From an uncultured Oscillospiraceae bacterium (lineage in GTDB: Bacteria; Bacillota; Clostridia; Oscillospirales; Oscillospiraceae), in NCBI GenBank assembly GCA_947629915.1, contig CANRFN010000002.1:55732-119731 (forward strand): a DNA stretch of 64,000 nucleotides, read 5' to 3'. Numbering within the stretch: the stretch's first letter is position 1; every line of letters begins with the position of its first letter. The translations under genes and the position numbers were made by a program. Under the pieces are notes generated by a model, which saw only the letters and a program-made list of their open reading frames with translations, searched no databases and was not told the DNA's origin. Below are positions 13,901 to 23,036 of the stretch, one piece after another.

Positions 13901-16818
13901 AGGATGCTGGTGGGGCCCACCATCAGCTTCAGGCAGGACTCCAGCCCGTGGATGCTGATGGTGCTGGTGGGGGTGCGGGTGAGGGAGGCGGCCTTCCGGG
14001 ACACCTCCTGGAGCTGCTTCTCCCGCTCATCGCTGTTCAGAAGGCTGGACACCACCGCCGGGGAGAAGCCCAGGCCGTCCCCCTGGAAGGAGAGGGCCTT
14101 TAGCTCCTGGCTGAGCAAGTTGGTGAGCCGGGAGACGGTGGGGCTGTCTCCGCTGCCCAGGGCCATCTTGGCGTTGTTGTAGAGGTCGTGGTCGTAGGCA
14201 TCGGTGGGGAAGGCCATGGCCCAGAGCAGGTTAGACAGCACCAGGGTCTGCTGCAGGGCGGCCAGGTCTGGGTCGTCGTCCGGCAGGGCGATCTGCTGGG
14301 CGTTGATGGCCCCGCTGTTGTAGCGGTACGTGTGCCCCGGGACCTGGACGCTCTGCTGGAAGGCCAGGTAGAAGGGGGCCACCCGGGGATCTGCGCCGGG
14401 TGCGGGGACGGCGGCCTCCAACAGGGCGGAGGCCTCAGCCATCCGGTTTTCTGCGATGAGATGTACGGTGAGCTCCAGAAGCTGGGCGCTCTTGATCTCC
14501 TTGGGGTGCTCCAGCAGTTTTTTGGCGATCTCCTGGACAGACATGCCCTCGAAGTGCCGCAGGTTCTTCTCCGGCTCCGGGGGTGCCGGGGGTGCCGGCG
14601 GGACCTCCTGGGGCTTGGGCGGCTCCACAGGTTCCGGCTCGGGGGAGACTGGGGGTTCCGGCTTCTTCCGGGCGGTGCGCTTGCGGGCGGGCTTGGGCTC
14701 CGCCGGCTGGGGCTCGCTCCGCTTCGGCACCGGCACCGCCGGCGGCGCGGGCTTGCTGTCTCCCATGGGCTGCCAGCCCGCCTCGCCCCAGAGGTACAGC
14801 CCGCCGGGGACCCAGCAGTATGTGGGCGCGGAGGTCATGTCCTTCAGGTCCGGGAGGTTGGGCAGCAGGAAGAGCACCGAGCCAAAGCCGGGGTAGTCCT
14901 CGTAGCGGTTGCAGACATAGCAGGGGACGTAGCCATCGCCGAAGGGATTGGGCATGGAGATGCGGTACGTGTTCCAGACGCTCTCCCACACCACCTCCGG
15001 CGTGCTGCCGTCCTTTGTGAGGAAGATGCCGTCCGTGTCCCGTATGAACTCCAGGAAGTCCGCAATGGCCTCGTTGCGGTGGAGCATGTCCGCCAGCACT
15101 GTGGTCTTCATCTCTGCGGTGCCGTTCACCGCGTTGCCGCCCACCGGGAGGTGTACGGTCCCGTCCCTGGTGGCGATGCCCAGGGGCTCATCCGGGTTCC
15201 GGAGGATGGCGGGCTTGCGCAGGGCGGCATAGCCGAACTCCGAGAGGCAGAACACCGGTCCAAAGCCCTCGCAGGCGTACTCCAGCACATAGCCCTTGTC
15301 TGCCACCTCTTTCAGCGCATTCTCCACGCCCTGGCCGAACATCCGGGGGCTGATCTCGAACTCGTCCCAGTGATACAGGTGGCCGAAGCGCTGGAGCAGG
15401 GGCAGGTCCAGCACCCCGTACTGGCTGAGGGCGGGCAGCAGGATCCGGGCCTCCATGGGGAGCTTGCGCATATCTGCCTTGAACGTCTCCGGGGAGGCGT
15501 CCTTCCGGGTCCGCTTGACGGGCTGGAGGCTGGCGAGCTTCTCCGGCAGGTTGGCGATGCCGGGGGGTTCCAGCTTGGATGCCTCGGCCGGGACAGCCTC
15601 CCCGTCCTCTGCCTTGGGGGCCTCCGCCGGGGCGCTGTCTGCGGCCGCAGGCTCGGGTGCCTCAACCGGAGCTGGGGCAGCGGCCTCCGCCTTGGGGGCG
15701 GGCTCTTCCGCCGGCTTGGCATCCTGTGCCTCTGCGGCCTTGACCTTCTTGCCACCCTTGGGGCGGCTCTTGGCCTTGGGCTTCTCCGGCGCCGGGGCCT
15801 CTGCCTTTTCGGCCGGGGCTGCCGGTGTCTCCGGCGCCTCCTGGGCGGCCGGCGTCTCCGAGACCTTCACCGGGGCGTCCTGGGGCTTGCCGGCCTCTGC
15901 CAGCGCCTCTGCCGCTACCGCCGGATGGGAGGGGCGCTTTTGGGCGGGCCTGGGCTCCGCTGCTGGTGCGGGCTCCGGCTCCGGGGCCTGAGGCGCGTTC
16001 ACAAGATTGGACGCCTCCGCAGCTTTGGGCTCTTCCACGGGTTTGGCCTCCGCCGGGATGGGCTCCTCTGCCGCCTCGGGCGCCTGAGATACCGCCTCTG
16101 CGGGCTTGGGCTCTTCCGCAGGCTCAGATGTCTCCGCCGGCTCCTCTGCTGCTGCCGGCGTTTCTACTGCTGCCGGTTGCGGCTCCTCCGCCTGGGGGAG
16201 CGCCTGAGTTGCGGGTTGCTCTGCCTTGGGCAGCTCCGGGGCTGCCGGGGCGGGCGCCGCCTCAGCCTCTGCCGCCGCTGGGATGGCGTCCCCGTTCCAC
16301 ATCAGGCCGCCGGTGATCAGGGCAAAGCCCAGTTTGTAGCCGAAGCGGCCCACCAGGGACTGCACCAGGTCGTGGGGCGGGGGCGGGTTGCGGACGCAGT
16401 CTGTGAAGGACTGGTACTGGTCCAGGGCCTCCTGCATGGCGGGGTCCATCAGCTGGGCCTCGTCCAGGGCGCGGACCTGGCTCTGCAGCTGCTCCAGCTC
16501 CTCCCGATAGCTCTCGTCCCGGGGGACGATGGCCAGAAATTCGGAGACAATCCGCTTGCCCTTTTCCAACAGTACTTTCCGCTGCTCCAGCAGATCCATC
16601 AGGGCGGAGAGCTCTGCGGCGCTGTGGAAGGCGTTGGGCTGGCCGCCTAGCCGGACCACCTCCGCCTCCCACTGGCTCTGGGTGTCCTGCAGGCTCTGCA
16701 GTGCGTCGGACACCGCCTGGATCTCCTGGGGGGTGGGAAAACAACGATTTTCGATTGCCGTGCTGAGCCGCTGGACGATCCGGGCGGTCTCGGCAAACAG
16801 CAGTTCCAGTTCATGCAT
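10930..16818 (-). CDS. Giant 1962-residue protein with C-terminal P-loop (STAND/AAA-like) ATPase
   Basis: I chose ATG 16818, which follows AAAAGGAG; earlier codons lie in the promoter region. Residues ~1-150 are coiled-coil-like. Residues ~170-420 are an extreme Pro/Ala/Glu low-complexity segment. Residues ~430-560 look like a winged-helix-like domain (ILLPALSQYGVLDLPLLQRFGH). A second Pro-rich linker lies near residues 695-750, followed by a long helical region. A P-loop ATPase occupies the C terminus, with Walker A GRQLGKT (~residue 1613), Walker B LRVFVDEVD (~residue 1694) and a sensor-like IKFIFAGTHD. The C-terminal ATPase with winged-helix tail resembles STAND/ORC-like NTPases, many of which act in conflict or signalling. 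The actual role is unknown. Confidence 0.75.
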   Translation of the reverse strand: MHELELLFAETARIVQRLSTAIENRCFPTPQEIQAVSDALQSLQDTQSQWEAEVVRLGGQPNAFHSAAELSALMDLLEQRKVLLEKGKRIVSEFLAIVPRDESYREELEQLQSQVRALDEAQLMDPAMQEALDQYQSFTDCVRNPPPPHDLVQSLVGRFGYKLGFALITGGLMWNGDAIPAAAEAEAAPAPAAPELPKAEQPATQALPQAEEPQPAAVETPAAAEEPAETSEPAEEPKPAEAVSQAPEAAEEPIPAEAKPVEEPKAAEASNLVNAPQAPEPEPAPAAEPRPAQKRPSHPAVAAEALAEAGKPQDAPVKVSETPAAQEAPETPAAPAEKAEAPAPEKPKAKSRPKGGKKVKAAEAQDAKPAEEPAPKAEAAAPAPVEAPEPAAADSAPAEAPKAEDGEAVPAEASKLEPPGIANLPEKLASLQPVKRTRKDASPETFKADMRKLPMEARILLPALSQYGVLDLPLLQRFGHLYHWDEFEISPRMFGQGVENALKEVADKGYVLEYACEGFGPVFCLSEFGYAALRKPAILRNPDEPLGIATRDGTVHLPVGGNAVNGTAEMKTTVLADMLHRNEAIADFLEFIRDTDGIFLTKDGSTPEVVWESVWNTYRISMPNPFGDGYVPCYVCNRYEDYPGFGSVLFLLPNLPDLKDMTSAPTYCWVPGGLYLWGEAGWQPMGDSKPAPPAVPVPKRSEPQPAEPKPARKRTARKKPEPPVSPEPEPVEPPKPQEVPPAPPAPPEPEKNLRHFEGMSVQEIAKKLLEHPKEIKSAQLLELTVHLIAENRMAEASALLEAAVPAPGADPRVAPFYLAFQQSVQVPGHTYRYNSGAINAQQIALPDDDPDLAALQQTLVLSNLLWAMAFPTDAYDHDLYNNAKMALGSGDSPTVSRLTNLLSQELKALSFQGDGLGFSPAVVSSLLNSDEREKQLQEVSRKAASLTRTPTSTISIHGLESCLKLMVGPTSILGKAVKAVAENQRGRAEDIRKSLEAELGTDYHNLNGAIDEFIRRSWDTVRKQDGQILIRFLINESPAHKCCRKAVSERLDVINQWLQEIAAEHAGAEIRRDQYAKLLNQLQTALSDLLRELDEQQPENSYRAAQATILRRTAERMQVALTGNHETEGYSFWYPLWLNPEMLLEETGEPAFLTELYQLRGLEPWVTLLQGMSQEPAEPRAILEAIGEYTSNWYRNYGADALLRAHLGEPIPDRMKGIANAESAMKQDAEVFKSDARLQRAYGKIEEHSLETAFSIVDLAQQAYSRCRCYAGFTRFLARMRDLQEQEIEARALTYRQRVEELEQNPAYAQAPLLEVIRRQVESRCFTSADTYINLLQNGETSLPVSQAALDPAEDFLNQFLASSEDLYRSCQKGDNRSAPPSKWAESELSGALEPHTHWTSHNEKIKGVRWLSNWPQGRGDKGNLLKVQGLLSGLGFRVTSVEPADTENRDGYDLFKVHAEATSPNLTDYPHPVYKYGTDLSDPLWVVCLYGCKGAATLINTMVHKVRRNGPTIVLMDGSLSASERQSLAGKFKSDTSGQCPFLLIDRVLLLYLASLDEGLRQKAMFRCTLPYTFAVLYGSGSGAVPEEMFIGRESEIKALRSEFGPNLVFGGRQLGKTALLNRVSKTLHRPEDKDYSFCVDIKDEGAGTLLDKLNRQLQRMKLISGPCTSLKNLSDTLITAYEDKSIRNLRVFVDEVDRLFEDFRKKNYEPLRPFIAVRDQTKQHIKFIFAGTHDVAAADGAEAANSSLIHMRPSLCIQPLTPGDATKLIRIPMSYLGFEIGDAQIELILTNTNSYPGLIHMFCSSLVQSVCRDYSIYYGDNRDPLRNPPYTVSDEQMRAVFKETDIRKEIGRRVMSTITLNHKYKVISLLLAHMIYEGQAQGASSLFGYTPKDLLDCNAKDFQNPILNMPEQSLTALMDEMEKMGILWKKQDSNEYRFRQQDFLSYIGDDNKVIEALLED

Positions 16819-17064
16819 AGCCGATGCAACTCCTTTTCCCTGCCGCAGACGGCAGGGGAGATACCCCGAGGACGGGGAAAAGGTTACTAAAGCAAATTCT
16901 AACATATTTAGATTTGAAAGACAACATAAAAGAAGGGGAAATAAGCTTGTATTTTATGGGAATTATCCCAAAATATAACAGAAACAGAAAAGAGAGGTTT
17001 GCAAAGTGTGGGATAAAGTGGTATTCTTGCGCCAGCAGAAGACAGCCTTTGAGGAGGAATTGCA
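16819..17064. promoter_or_regulatory. AT-rich divergent intergenic region with promoter of the ADP-ribosylglycohydrolase gene
   Basis: 246 bases, much more AT-rich than the flanks. On the plus strand TTGCAA (16999-17004), a 17-base spacer and TATTCT (17022-17027) form a reasonable promoter. GAGGAGG before ATG 17065 is the ribosome site. No clear promoter was picked out for the divergent giant gene. Confidence 0.55.
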
Positions 17065-18111
17065 ATGAAGCAACTGCAGCAGTACACCGGGTGCCTCTTG
17101 GGCGGGGCGGCCGGCGATGCCCTGGGCTATGCGGTGGAGTTCACCTCTGCCGGTGAGATCTTCCGGCGGTACGGCCCGGCGGGGATCCGCTCCTATGCCC
17201 TCCGGGACGGGGTGGCCCTGATCTCGGACGACACCCAGATGACCATGTTCACCGCCGCCGGCCTTCTGGCCTGCGGCGCGAAAGGGGCGGATGCCGCCGC
17301 CCGGCAGGCCTACGCCCAGTCCATCGCCGCAGCGTACCTGGACTGGTACCAGACCCAGCGGCACAGCGGCCCCGTGCCGGCCGTGGGATCCGGCGGCTGG
17401 CTCATGGACGTGCCGGAGCTGTACAGCCCCCGGGCCCCGGGCAACACCTGCATGTCCGCCCTGGCGGCAGGGGGCAAGGGGACTATTGAGAGGCCAGTCA
17501 ACCACAGCAAGGGCTGCGGCGGGGTGATGCGGGCCGCCCCCATCGGCCTGTACTTTGCCGGGAGGCCGGAGCCCATCGCCTTTTCGGATGCGGTGGGGGC
17601 GGACGCCGCCGCCGTGACCCACGGGCACACCCTGGGCTGGCTTCCCTCCGCCTTGCTGGCCCACATCGTCCGGCGGATCGTGGAGTGCGGGGACACTGTC
17701 CTGGACGCCGTTGCCGATGGCCTGGACAGCCTGGAGCACACCTTTGCCGGTGTCGCCCACTGGGAGGCGTTCCGGGCGCTGATGGAGAAGGCCATCGACC
17801 TCGCCGAGGGGGACCTGGTGGACCTGGACGCCGTCCGCGCCCTGGGCGAGGGCTGGACGGGAGACGAGGCCCTCGCCATCGCGGCGTACTGCGCCATCCG
17901 CCACCGGGACGACTTCGAGGCGTGCCTTGCCGCGGCGGTGAACCACAGCGGGGACAGCGACTCCACCGGGGCCATCGCCGGCAACATCCTGGGGGCCTCC
18001 CTGGGAGAGCGGGGGATCCCGGAGAAGTTCCTCACAGGCCTGGAGCTGCAGGGGACGTTGCGGCAGCTGGCAGAAGCGTTATATCAAAATTCCAATATTC
18101 GGACTGCATAA
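17065..18111 (+). CDS. ADP-ribosylglycohydrolase family protein (DraG/ARH-like)
   Basis: A 348-residue protein. The family motifs are all present: GGAAGDALGYAVEF (residues ~11-24), the metal-binding SDDTQMTMF (~residues 53-61), NHSKGCGGVMRAAPIGL (~residues 145-161), THGHTLGW, and the C-terminal metal motif NHSGDSDSTGAIAGNILGA. These Asp/Thr residues coordinate the two Mg ions used to cleave ADP-ribose from modified side chains or nucleic acids. Length is normal. It is a single gene with its own promoter and terminator. The macrodomain-sirtuin pair 10 kb away could act in the same chemistry, but they are not in one operon. Confidence 0.9.
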   Translation: MKQLQQYTGCLLGGAAGDALGYAVEFTSAGEIFRRYGPAGIRSYALRDGVALISDDTQMTMFTAAGLLACGAKGADAAARQAYAQSIAAAYLDWYQTQRHSGPVPAVGSGGWLMDVPELYSPRAPGNTCMSALAAGGKGTIERPVNHSKGCGGVMRAAPIGLYFAGRPEPIAFSDAVGADAAAVTHGHTLGWLPSALLAHIVRRIVECGDTVLDAVADGLDSLEHTFAGVAHWEAFRALMEKAIDLAEGDLVDLDAVRALGEGWTGDEALAIAAYCAIRHRDDFEACLAAAVNHSGDSDSTGAIAGNILGASLGERGIPEKFLTGLELQGTLRQLAEALYQNSNIRTA

Positions 18112-18143
18112 GTTCAAGCGGGAACAACGGTTCGCTTTTTGAT

Positions 18144-18183
18144 ACAGCAGAGCGGCAAAATGCCGCTCTGCTGTACGGTTTTT
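18144..18183 (+). terminator. Strong terminator after the ADP-ribosylglycohydrolase gene
   Basis: ACAGCAGAGCGGC (18144-18156) pairs perfectly with GCCGCTCTGCTGT (18162-18174) over AAAAT, then ACGG and TTTTT. Confidence 0.88.
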
Positions 18184-18192
18184 CGCGTAAAA

Positions 18193-19722
18193 TTATCCCA
18201 AAATCCCGTATGCCTCTTTGCACTGGAGGATGCGCAGCACGCTCTCCTCCAGCCGGGCCTGGGAGATCTCGCCCCGCTCTACGGCGCTGAGAAGAGCGTC
18301 AAAGGCGGCGGGCAGATTGGCGGGGAGGAGCAGCAGGTCCGCCCCCGCCTGGAAGGCCATCACGGCGGCAGTGGCGGAGTCGTAAAAGTTGGCCACCGCG
18401 CCCATGGACAGGGCATCGGTTACCACGAGGCCGCGAAAGCCCAGCTCCTCCCGGAGAACATCGGTTACGATCTCCCGGGACAGGGAGGCGGGCAGCCCGT
18501 CTGTGGTTGCGTTGGGGGTGGTGATGTGACCCACCATCACGCCGTCCAGAGCGCCCGCCTCCGCAAAGGGGATCCACTCGCAGGTGCGCATCTCCTCCAG
18601 GGTCTTGTGGCTCACCGCCGCGCCGCTGTGGGAATCCTCGGCGGTGTCCCCGTGGCCGGGGAAGTGTTTGAAGAAGGGGATCACGCCGGACTCCCGGAGG
18701 CCCTGGGCCATGGCGGAGGCCATCGCCGCCGCCGTGTCGGGATCCGAGGAGAAGGCCCGGGTGCCGATCACCGGGTTGTTGGGGTTGGTGTTCACGTCCG
18801 CCACCGGGGCGAAGTCCATGTTGAGGCCGTACTCCTTCAGATAGGTGCCGATGGTCCGGCCCATCTCCAGGGCCTGGCCGGGGTCCCCGGTGGCGCCGAT
18901 GGTGGCGGCGTTGGGGTACTTCGGCAGCTGGAGGGCGGTGGTGTTGCCCAGCCGCGCCACCAGACCGCCCTCCTCGTCTACCGCCAGAAAGAGGGGCAGG
19001 GCGCTGGCGGCCTGGAGGGAGGCGGTGAAGGCGTGCAGCTGGTCCGGGGTCTGGACGTGGTTGCCGAAGAGGATCACCCCGCCCACCGGGTACTGCTCCA
19101 GCATCGCAGCGGCGCTGTCTGAGACCGGAGACCCGTCTGCCAGGGCCTGGTCCAGGTCCTCCGGGCGGACGATGAAGAGCTGCCCCACCATCTCCCGGAG
19201 GGATAGCGTGGCCAGCCATTCCTCCGCCGTGCGCTGTGCGGGGGTGTTGGTGGGCTCCACCGTCTGCTCCGGCGCCGGGGTGGCCGGATCGGCGCTGGGC
19301 TGGGGCGCCGGGGTCTCCGTTGGCACCGGGGTCTCGGTTTGCAACGGGGTCTCCGTTGGCACCGGTTCCTCTGTTGGGGCAGGGGCCTCTGTGGGAATGG
19401 GCGCCTCCGTGGGGGCCGGCGTCTCGGTCTCCGTGGGAACGGGGGTCTCAGGCATAGGCTCCTCCGTGGGGATAGGCGTCTCGGTTGCCGGGGGCGCATT
19501 CGGGCTCTCCGGCGGCACGGGATCGGGTTCAACGGGGGAGGATTCCACTGGAGATGGCGCGGGTATGGCAGACTCCGGTTCCGCGGGATCCGCCGTGGGA
19601 ATCAGCGGGGGATAGGACTCTGCGGGCGGGGCGGAGGGCGCCTCTTGTGCAGGCCCGCAGCCGGCGATCAAGGAGAACAGCAGGGCGAATACCAGCCATA
19701 ATGCCACCGTCTTGCGGCGCAT
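18193..19722 (-). CDS. Glycoside hydrolase family 3 lipoprotein (NagZ-like beta-N-acetylhexosaminidase)
   Basis: A 509-residue protein, start ATG 19722 with GAAGGGG upstream. MRRKTVALWLVFALLFSLIAGC is a lipoprotein signal with the lipobox Cys at residue 22. A linker of ~130 residues follows, made of repeated PTE(T/A)P units. The GH3 catalytic domain then carries KHFPGHGDT (substrate/general-acid region) and a DALSMGAV block with the nucleophile Asp. The enzyme is expected to sit on the outer face of the membrane, the linker reaching through the wall, and to trim N-acetylglucosamine from cell-wall or exogenous glycans. Substrate is inferred from the family. Confidence 0.85.
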   Translation of the reverse strand: MRRKTVALWLVFALLFSLIAGCGPAQEAPSAPPAESYPPLIPTADPAEPESAIPAPSPVESSPVEPDPVPPESPNAPPATETPIPTEEPMPETPVPTETETPAPTEAPIPTEAPAPTEEPVPTETPLQTETPVPTETPAPQPSADPATPAPEQTVEPTNTPAQRTAEEWLATLSLREMVGQLFIVRPEDLDQALADGSPVSDSAAAMLEQYPVGGVILFGNHVQTPDQLHAFTASLQAASALPLFLAVDEEGGLVARLGNTTALQLPKYPNAATIGATGDPGQALEMGRTIGTYLKEYGLNMDFAPVADVNTNPNNPVIGTRAFSSDPDTAAAMASAMAQGLRESGVIPFFKHFPGHGDTAEDSHSGAAVSHKTLEEMRTCEWIPFAEAGALDGVMVGHITTPNATTDGLPASLSREIVTDVLREELGFRGLVVTDALSMGAVANFYDSATAAVMAFQAGADLLLLPANLPAAFDALLSAVERGEISQARLEESVLRILQCKEAYGILG

Positions 19723-20281
19723 AATACCCCTTCTTTCGTAGGACTGCCGGCGGCCCGCCAGAGGCCGCCGGCCAACCAGTGTATGGTATGATAGCACAGA
19801 GGGGGAGGGAGCGTCAAGGAAAGAGAGGGCGCTCCAGGCGTAAAAATCTGACGGCCTTTGGCAGATCAAAAGGGAGACATTCCCCTATGAAAAAAGCCTG
19901 GGGAGGGGTGCTCCTCAGGACGGGACGGACTTGGTTGGGTTTGTCTTCCCCCCGCGGGAGGGGGACAGAGATGGGGCAATGTCCACCGCGGGATACAAAA
20001 ACCCCGCCGGAGGCGCCGGCGGGGTTCTTGCTTTGAGAAAGAGAGAGGGAGGATTGTGATGTCCGGTTGTGCTTCCTGACAACGCAGTCATCATAGCACA
20101 GGCGGGGGAGAAAGTCGTGGACAGTCTGAGAATTCTTTGTGAACCTTTCATGAACGTTTCATTCGATGGGTTCTGCGCACTGGACAGACCGCTGCCTTTG
20201 TCCTCCAACAGCATACTTTTTCTTGACACCTCTGGACTTTCGTAGTATTGTTGGAAAAAACAAGAGAGAGGGAATTGCAGC
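19723..20281. other. Intergenic region of about 560 bases with a hairpin and the M20 gene promoter
   Basis: No supported gene; short open frames here lack codon bias and conserved motifs. At 19999-20027 ACCCCGCCGG pairs with CCGGCGGGGT. On the minus strand this hairpin is followed by TTTTTG, and on the plus strand by TTCTTG, so it may terminate in either direction. Upstream of the M20 gene TTGACA (20223-20228), 17 bases and TATTGT (20246-20251) form a good promoter. Confidence 0.55.
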
Positions 20282-21604
20282 GTGGAAGACAAACGGACAG
20301 AGGGCTATGCCCGGGCCCTGGCAAAGCTGATTCAGGCGGAGACCGTCTCCAGCCTGGACCAGGACGATCCGGAGAAGTTTGCACGGTTTCAAGGCCTGCT
20401 GAGGGAGACCTTCCCCCAGCTCTTTGCCACGGCGGAGACGGAGCTCTTTGACGGCTCCCTGCTGCTCCGCTGGAAGGGCAAGGACCCCAAGAAGCCGCCC
20501 ATTCTCCTCATGAGCCATCACGATGTGGTGGAGGCCCCGGGGCACTGGACCCACCCGCCTTTCGCCGGGGAGATCGCAGAGGGCAAGCTGTGGGGCCGGG
20601 GCGCCCTGGACACCAAGGGCAGCCTCTGGGCCATGCTGCAGGCGGCGGAGGAGCTCATCGGCGAGGGCTTTGTCCCCGCAGGGGATGTGTACTTTGAGTC
20701 CGCCCGTAACGAGGAGATCAACGGCGCCGGTGCAGACGCCATCTCCAAGGCCCTGCAGCAGCGGGGGATCCGCTTTCTCTTCACCCTGGACGAGGGCGGC
20801 ATGATGCTCCACGACCCCATCGGCGGGGCAGACGGCACCTTCGCCATGGTGGGGGTGGGGGAGAAGGGCTGCGCGGACCTGAAGTTCATCGCCCGGTCCA
20901 AGGGCGGCCACGCCTCCTCTCCGGGAAAGAACACGCCGTTGGTGCGCCTTGGCAAGTTCATGGCCGCCGTGGATTCCTCCGAGGTGTTCCAGATCGCCCT
21001 TACCCCGGTGGTCCGGGAGATGTTCGCCCGGATGGCGCCCACCATGAAGGGGCCCATGCAGAAGCTGTTTTCCCACACGGACCAACTGGCGCCGGTGCTG
21101 GGCCGGGTGCTGCCCAAGTTCTCCGCCACCGCCGGGGCCATGGTGAAGACCACCATCGCCTTCACCATGTGCCAGGGGTCCCAGGGCCGCAACGTGCTGC
21201 CCCAGGAGGCCTGGGTGATCGGCAACATGCGGTACTCCCACCACCAGGGGCGGGAGAAGAGCATCGCGGCCATCCGCAAACTGGCCAAGCGGTACGGCAT
21301 CGAGACGGAGGTGCTGGAGCCCGGCTTCCCGTCCCCCATCACGGACTGGCACGGCGAGCCCTTCCACCTGGTGGAGCGGGCGGTGCAAGCCACCTTCCCC
21401 GGGGTGATCCCTGTGCCCTACCTCATGACCGGCGCCAGCGACAGCCGCTTCTTCAGCCGGGTGTCCGCCCACAACCTGCGGTTTGCCCCCTTCCTCATCA
21501 CCGAGCAGCAGCTGGATAGCATCCACGGGGTGGATGAGAACGTGGACCTAGACACCCTGGCCCCGGCGGTGGACTTCTACAAATACATCCTGCGGGAGGG
21601 CTGA
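20282..21604 (+). CDS. M20-family metallopeptidase (Xaa-His dipeptidase/carboxypeptidase type)
   Basis: A 440-residue protein starting with GTG 20282 after GAGAGAGGG. The M20 metal and catalytic motifs are in order: LMSHHDVV (metal His, ~residue 79), WGRGALDTKGS (bridging Asp, ~residue 111), and NEEINGAGA (catalytic Glu pair, ~residue 143). A dimerisation lid domain (GCADLKFIARSKGGHASSPGK) follows, and the C-terminal metal region ends with MTGASDSRFF. It lies two bases upstream of a YfcC-type transporter, so the pair probably imports and hydrolyses a peptide or N-acyl amino acid. The exact substrate cannot be read from sequence. Confidence 0.88.
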   Translation: MEDKRTEGYARALAKLIQAETVSSLDQDDPEKFARFQGLLRETFPQLFATAETELFDGSLLLRWKGKDPKKPPILLMSHHDVVEAPGHWTHPPFAGEIAEGKLWGRGALDTKGSLWAMLQAAEELIGEGFVPAGDVYFESARNEEINGAGADAISKALQQRGIRFLFTLDEGGMMLHDPIGGADGTFAMVGVGEKGCADLKFIARSKGGHASSPGKNTPLVRLGKFMAAVDSSEVFQIALTPVVREMFARMAPTMKGPMQKLFSHTDQLAPVLGRVLPKFSATAGAMVKTTIAFTMCQGSQGRNVLPQEAWVIGNMRYSHHQGREKSIAAIRKLAKRYGIETEVLEPGFPSPITDWHGEPFHLVERAVQATFPGVIPVPYLMTGASDSRFFSRVSAHNLRFAPFLITEQQLDSIHGVDENVDLDTLAPAVDFYKYILREG

Positions 21605-21606
21605 GC

Positions 21607-23013
21607 ATGGCAGCGGAGAAGAGAGGGCTGAACATCAGCACCAAATCCTTCCTCACTGCCATCGCGGTGATCTTCGCCCTGATGGTGGTCACCTATGTGC
21701 TGACGTTTCTCATACCAGGGGGCGAATACGCCCGGGTGGAGGACGCCAACGGCAACACCGTCATAGACACCGCCGCCGGCTTCACCCCGGTGGAGGGCGG
21801 CATCCCCTTCTGGAAGTGGCTTCTCTCCCCAGTGCTGTTGCTGGGGGCATCTGGCAGCGGGTCTGTGATCGCGGTGATCGCATTTCTGCTGGTGCTGGGC
21901 GGCGTCTTCAACAGCCTGGAGAAGTGCCGGCTGATGCGGTACATGCTGGACCGGATCAACGCCCGGTTCGGCGCCCAGCGGTATACACTGTTGGCGGTGG
22001 TGCCCCTGTTCTTCATGGCGATGGGCTCCCTCATCGGCTCCTTTGAGGAGTGTGTGCCGCTGGTGCCCATTGTGGTGGCCATGGCCATGGAGCTGGGCTG
22101 GGACGCCCTCACCGGCGTGGGTATGAGCCTTCTCGCCGCCGGGTGCGGGTTTGCCGCCGGCGTCTGTAACCCCTTCACCGTGGGGGTGGCCCAGCAGCTG
22201 GCAGGACTGCCGGTGTTCTCCGGGGTGTCTTTGCGGCTTCTCAGCTTTGTGCTGATCTACGGCCTTTTGGAGCTCTTCCTCCAGGGCCACGCCCGGCGGA
22301 TTCAGAGGCCTTTGCAGGAAGCCGGCAGCAGCAGTCTCGCGGGATTCCAGCGGGATCCCAGGATGGACCGGGGCCTGAAGTGCTTTGTGGGCCTTCTGGG
22401 CATCGGCATCCTGGTGATGCTGAGCTCCGTGGTGATCACCGCCCTGCAGGACTACACCATGGTCATCGTGGCGGTGATGCTCCTCGTGGCCGGCTTTACC
22501 GCCTCTCTGGTGTCCGGCATGCAGCCCTCCGCGCTGGGGCGGACCTTCGTGGACGGGGTGATCAGCGTGCTGCCGGCGGTGGTGATGATCCTCATGGCCA
22601 ACTCCATCCGGTACACCCTGGAGCAGGCCCACATCCTGGATTCCATCCTCCACATAGCGGTGGAGACCGCAGACGGGATGCCCCAGTGGGCGGTGATCCT
22701 GTTTTTGTATCTCGTCACCCTGGGGATGAACTTCTTCATCCCCTCCGGCTCCGCCAAGGCCTTCCTCCTGATCCCCCTGATCGTGCCCCTGGCCCAGGTG
22801 TTTCACATCTCCGCCCAGCTCTGTGTGGTGGCCTACGCCTTCGGGGACGGGTTCTCCAACGTGTTCTATCCCACGAACCCGGTGCTCCTCATCTCCCTGG
22901 GCCTGGCCGATGTGAACTACGGCACCTGGGTGAAGTGGAGCGGCAAGTTCCAATTGGCCAACTTAGTGCTCACCGGCCTGATTCTGCTGCTGGGCCTCGC
23001 CATCGGGTACTGA
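21607..23013 (+). CDS. YfcC-family integral membrane transporter
   Basis: A 468-residue polytopic protein with about 12 hydrophobic segments. The start ATG 21607 overlaps the GGGAGG site at the end of the peptidase gene. Family features are the N-terminal KSFLTAIAVIFALMVVTYVLTFLIPGG stretch, GSFEECVPLVPIVVAMA, and a C-terminal NFFIPSGSAKA...YAFGDGFSNVFYPTNPVL block. These are typical of the YfcC/C4-dicarboxylate-carrier-like (DcuC-related) group, which clostridia often pair with peptidases or amidohydrolases. It probably brings in the substrate of the adjacent M20 enzyme. Confidence 0.85.
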   Translation: MAAEKRGLNISTKSFLTAIAVIFALMVVTYVLTFLIPGGEYARVEDANGNTVIDTAAGFTPVEGGIPFWKWLLSPVLLLGASGSGSVIAVIAFLLVLGGVFNSLEKCRLMRYMLDRINARFGAQRYTLLAVVPLFFMAMGSLIGSFEECVPLVPIVVAMAMELGWDALTGVGMSLLAAGCGFAAGVCNPFTVGVAQQLAGLPVFSGVSLRLLSFVLIYGLLELFLQGHARRIQRPLQEAGSSSLAGFQRDPRMDRGLKCFVGLLGIGILVMLSSVVITALQDYTMVIVAVMLLVAGFTASLVSGMQPSALGRTFVDGVISVLPAVVMILMANSIRYTLEQAHILDSILHIAVETADGMPQWAVILFLYLVTLGMNFFIPSGSAKAFLLIPLIVPLAQVFHISAQLCVVAYAFGDGFSNVFYPTNPVLLISLGLADVNYGTWVKWSGKFQLANLVLTGLILLLGLAIGY

Positions 23014-23036
23014 GACCGGGATAGACAGACCAGATC

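Noticed and set aside
19887..20036. Small plus-strand ORF starting MKKAWGG
   Set aside because: It runs through a terminator-like hairpin, has no ribosome site of note and no conserved features.
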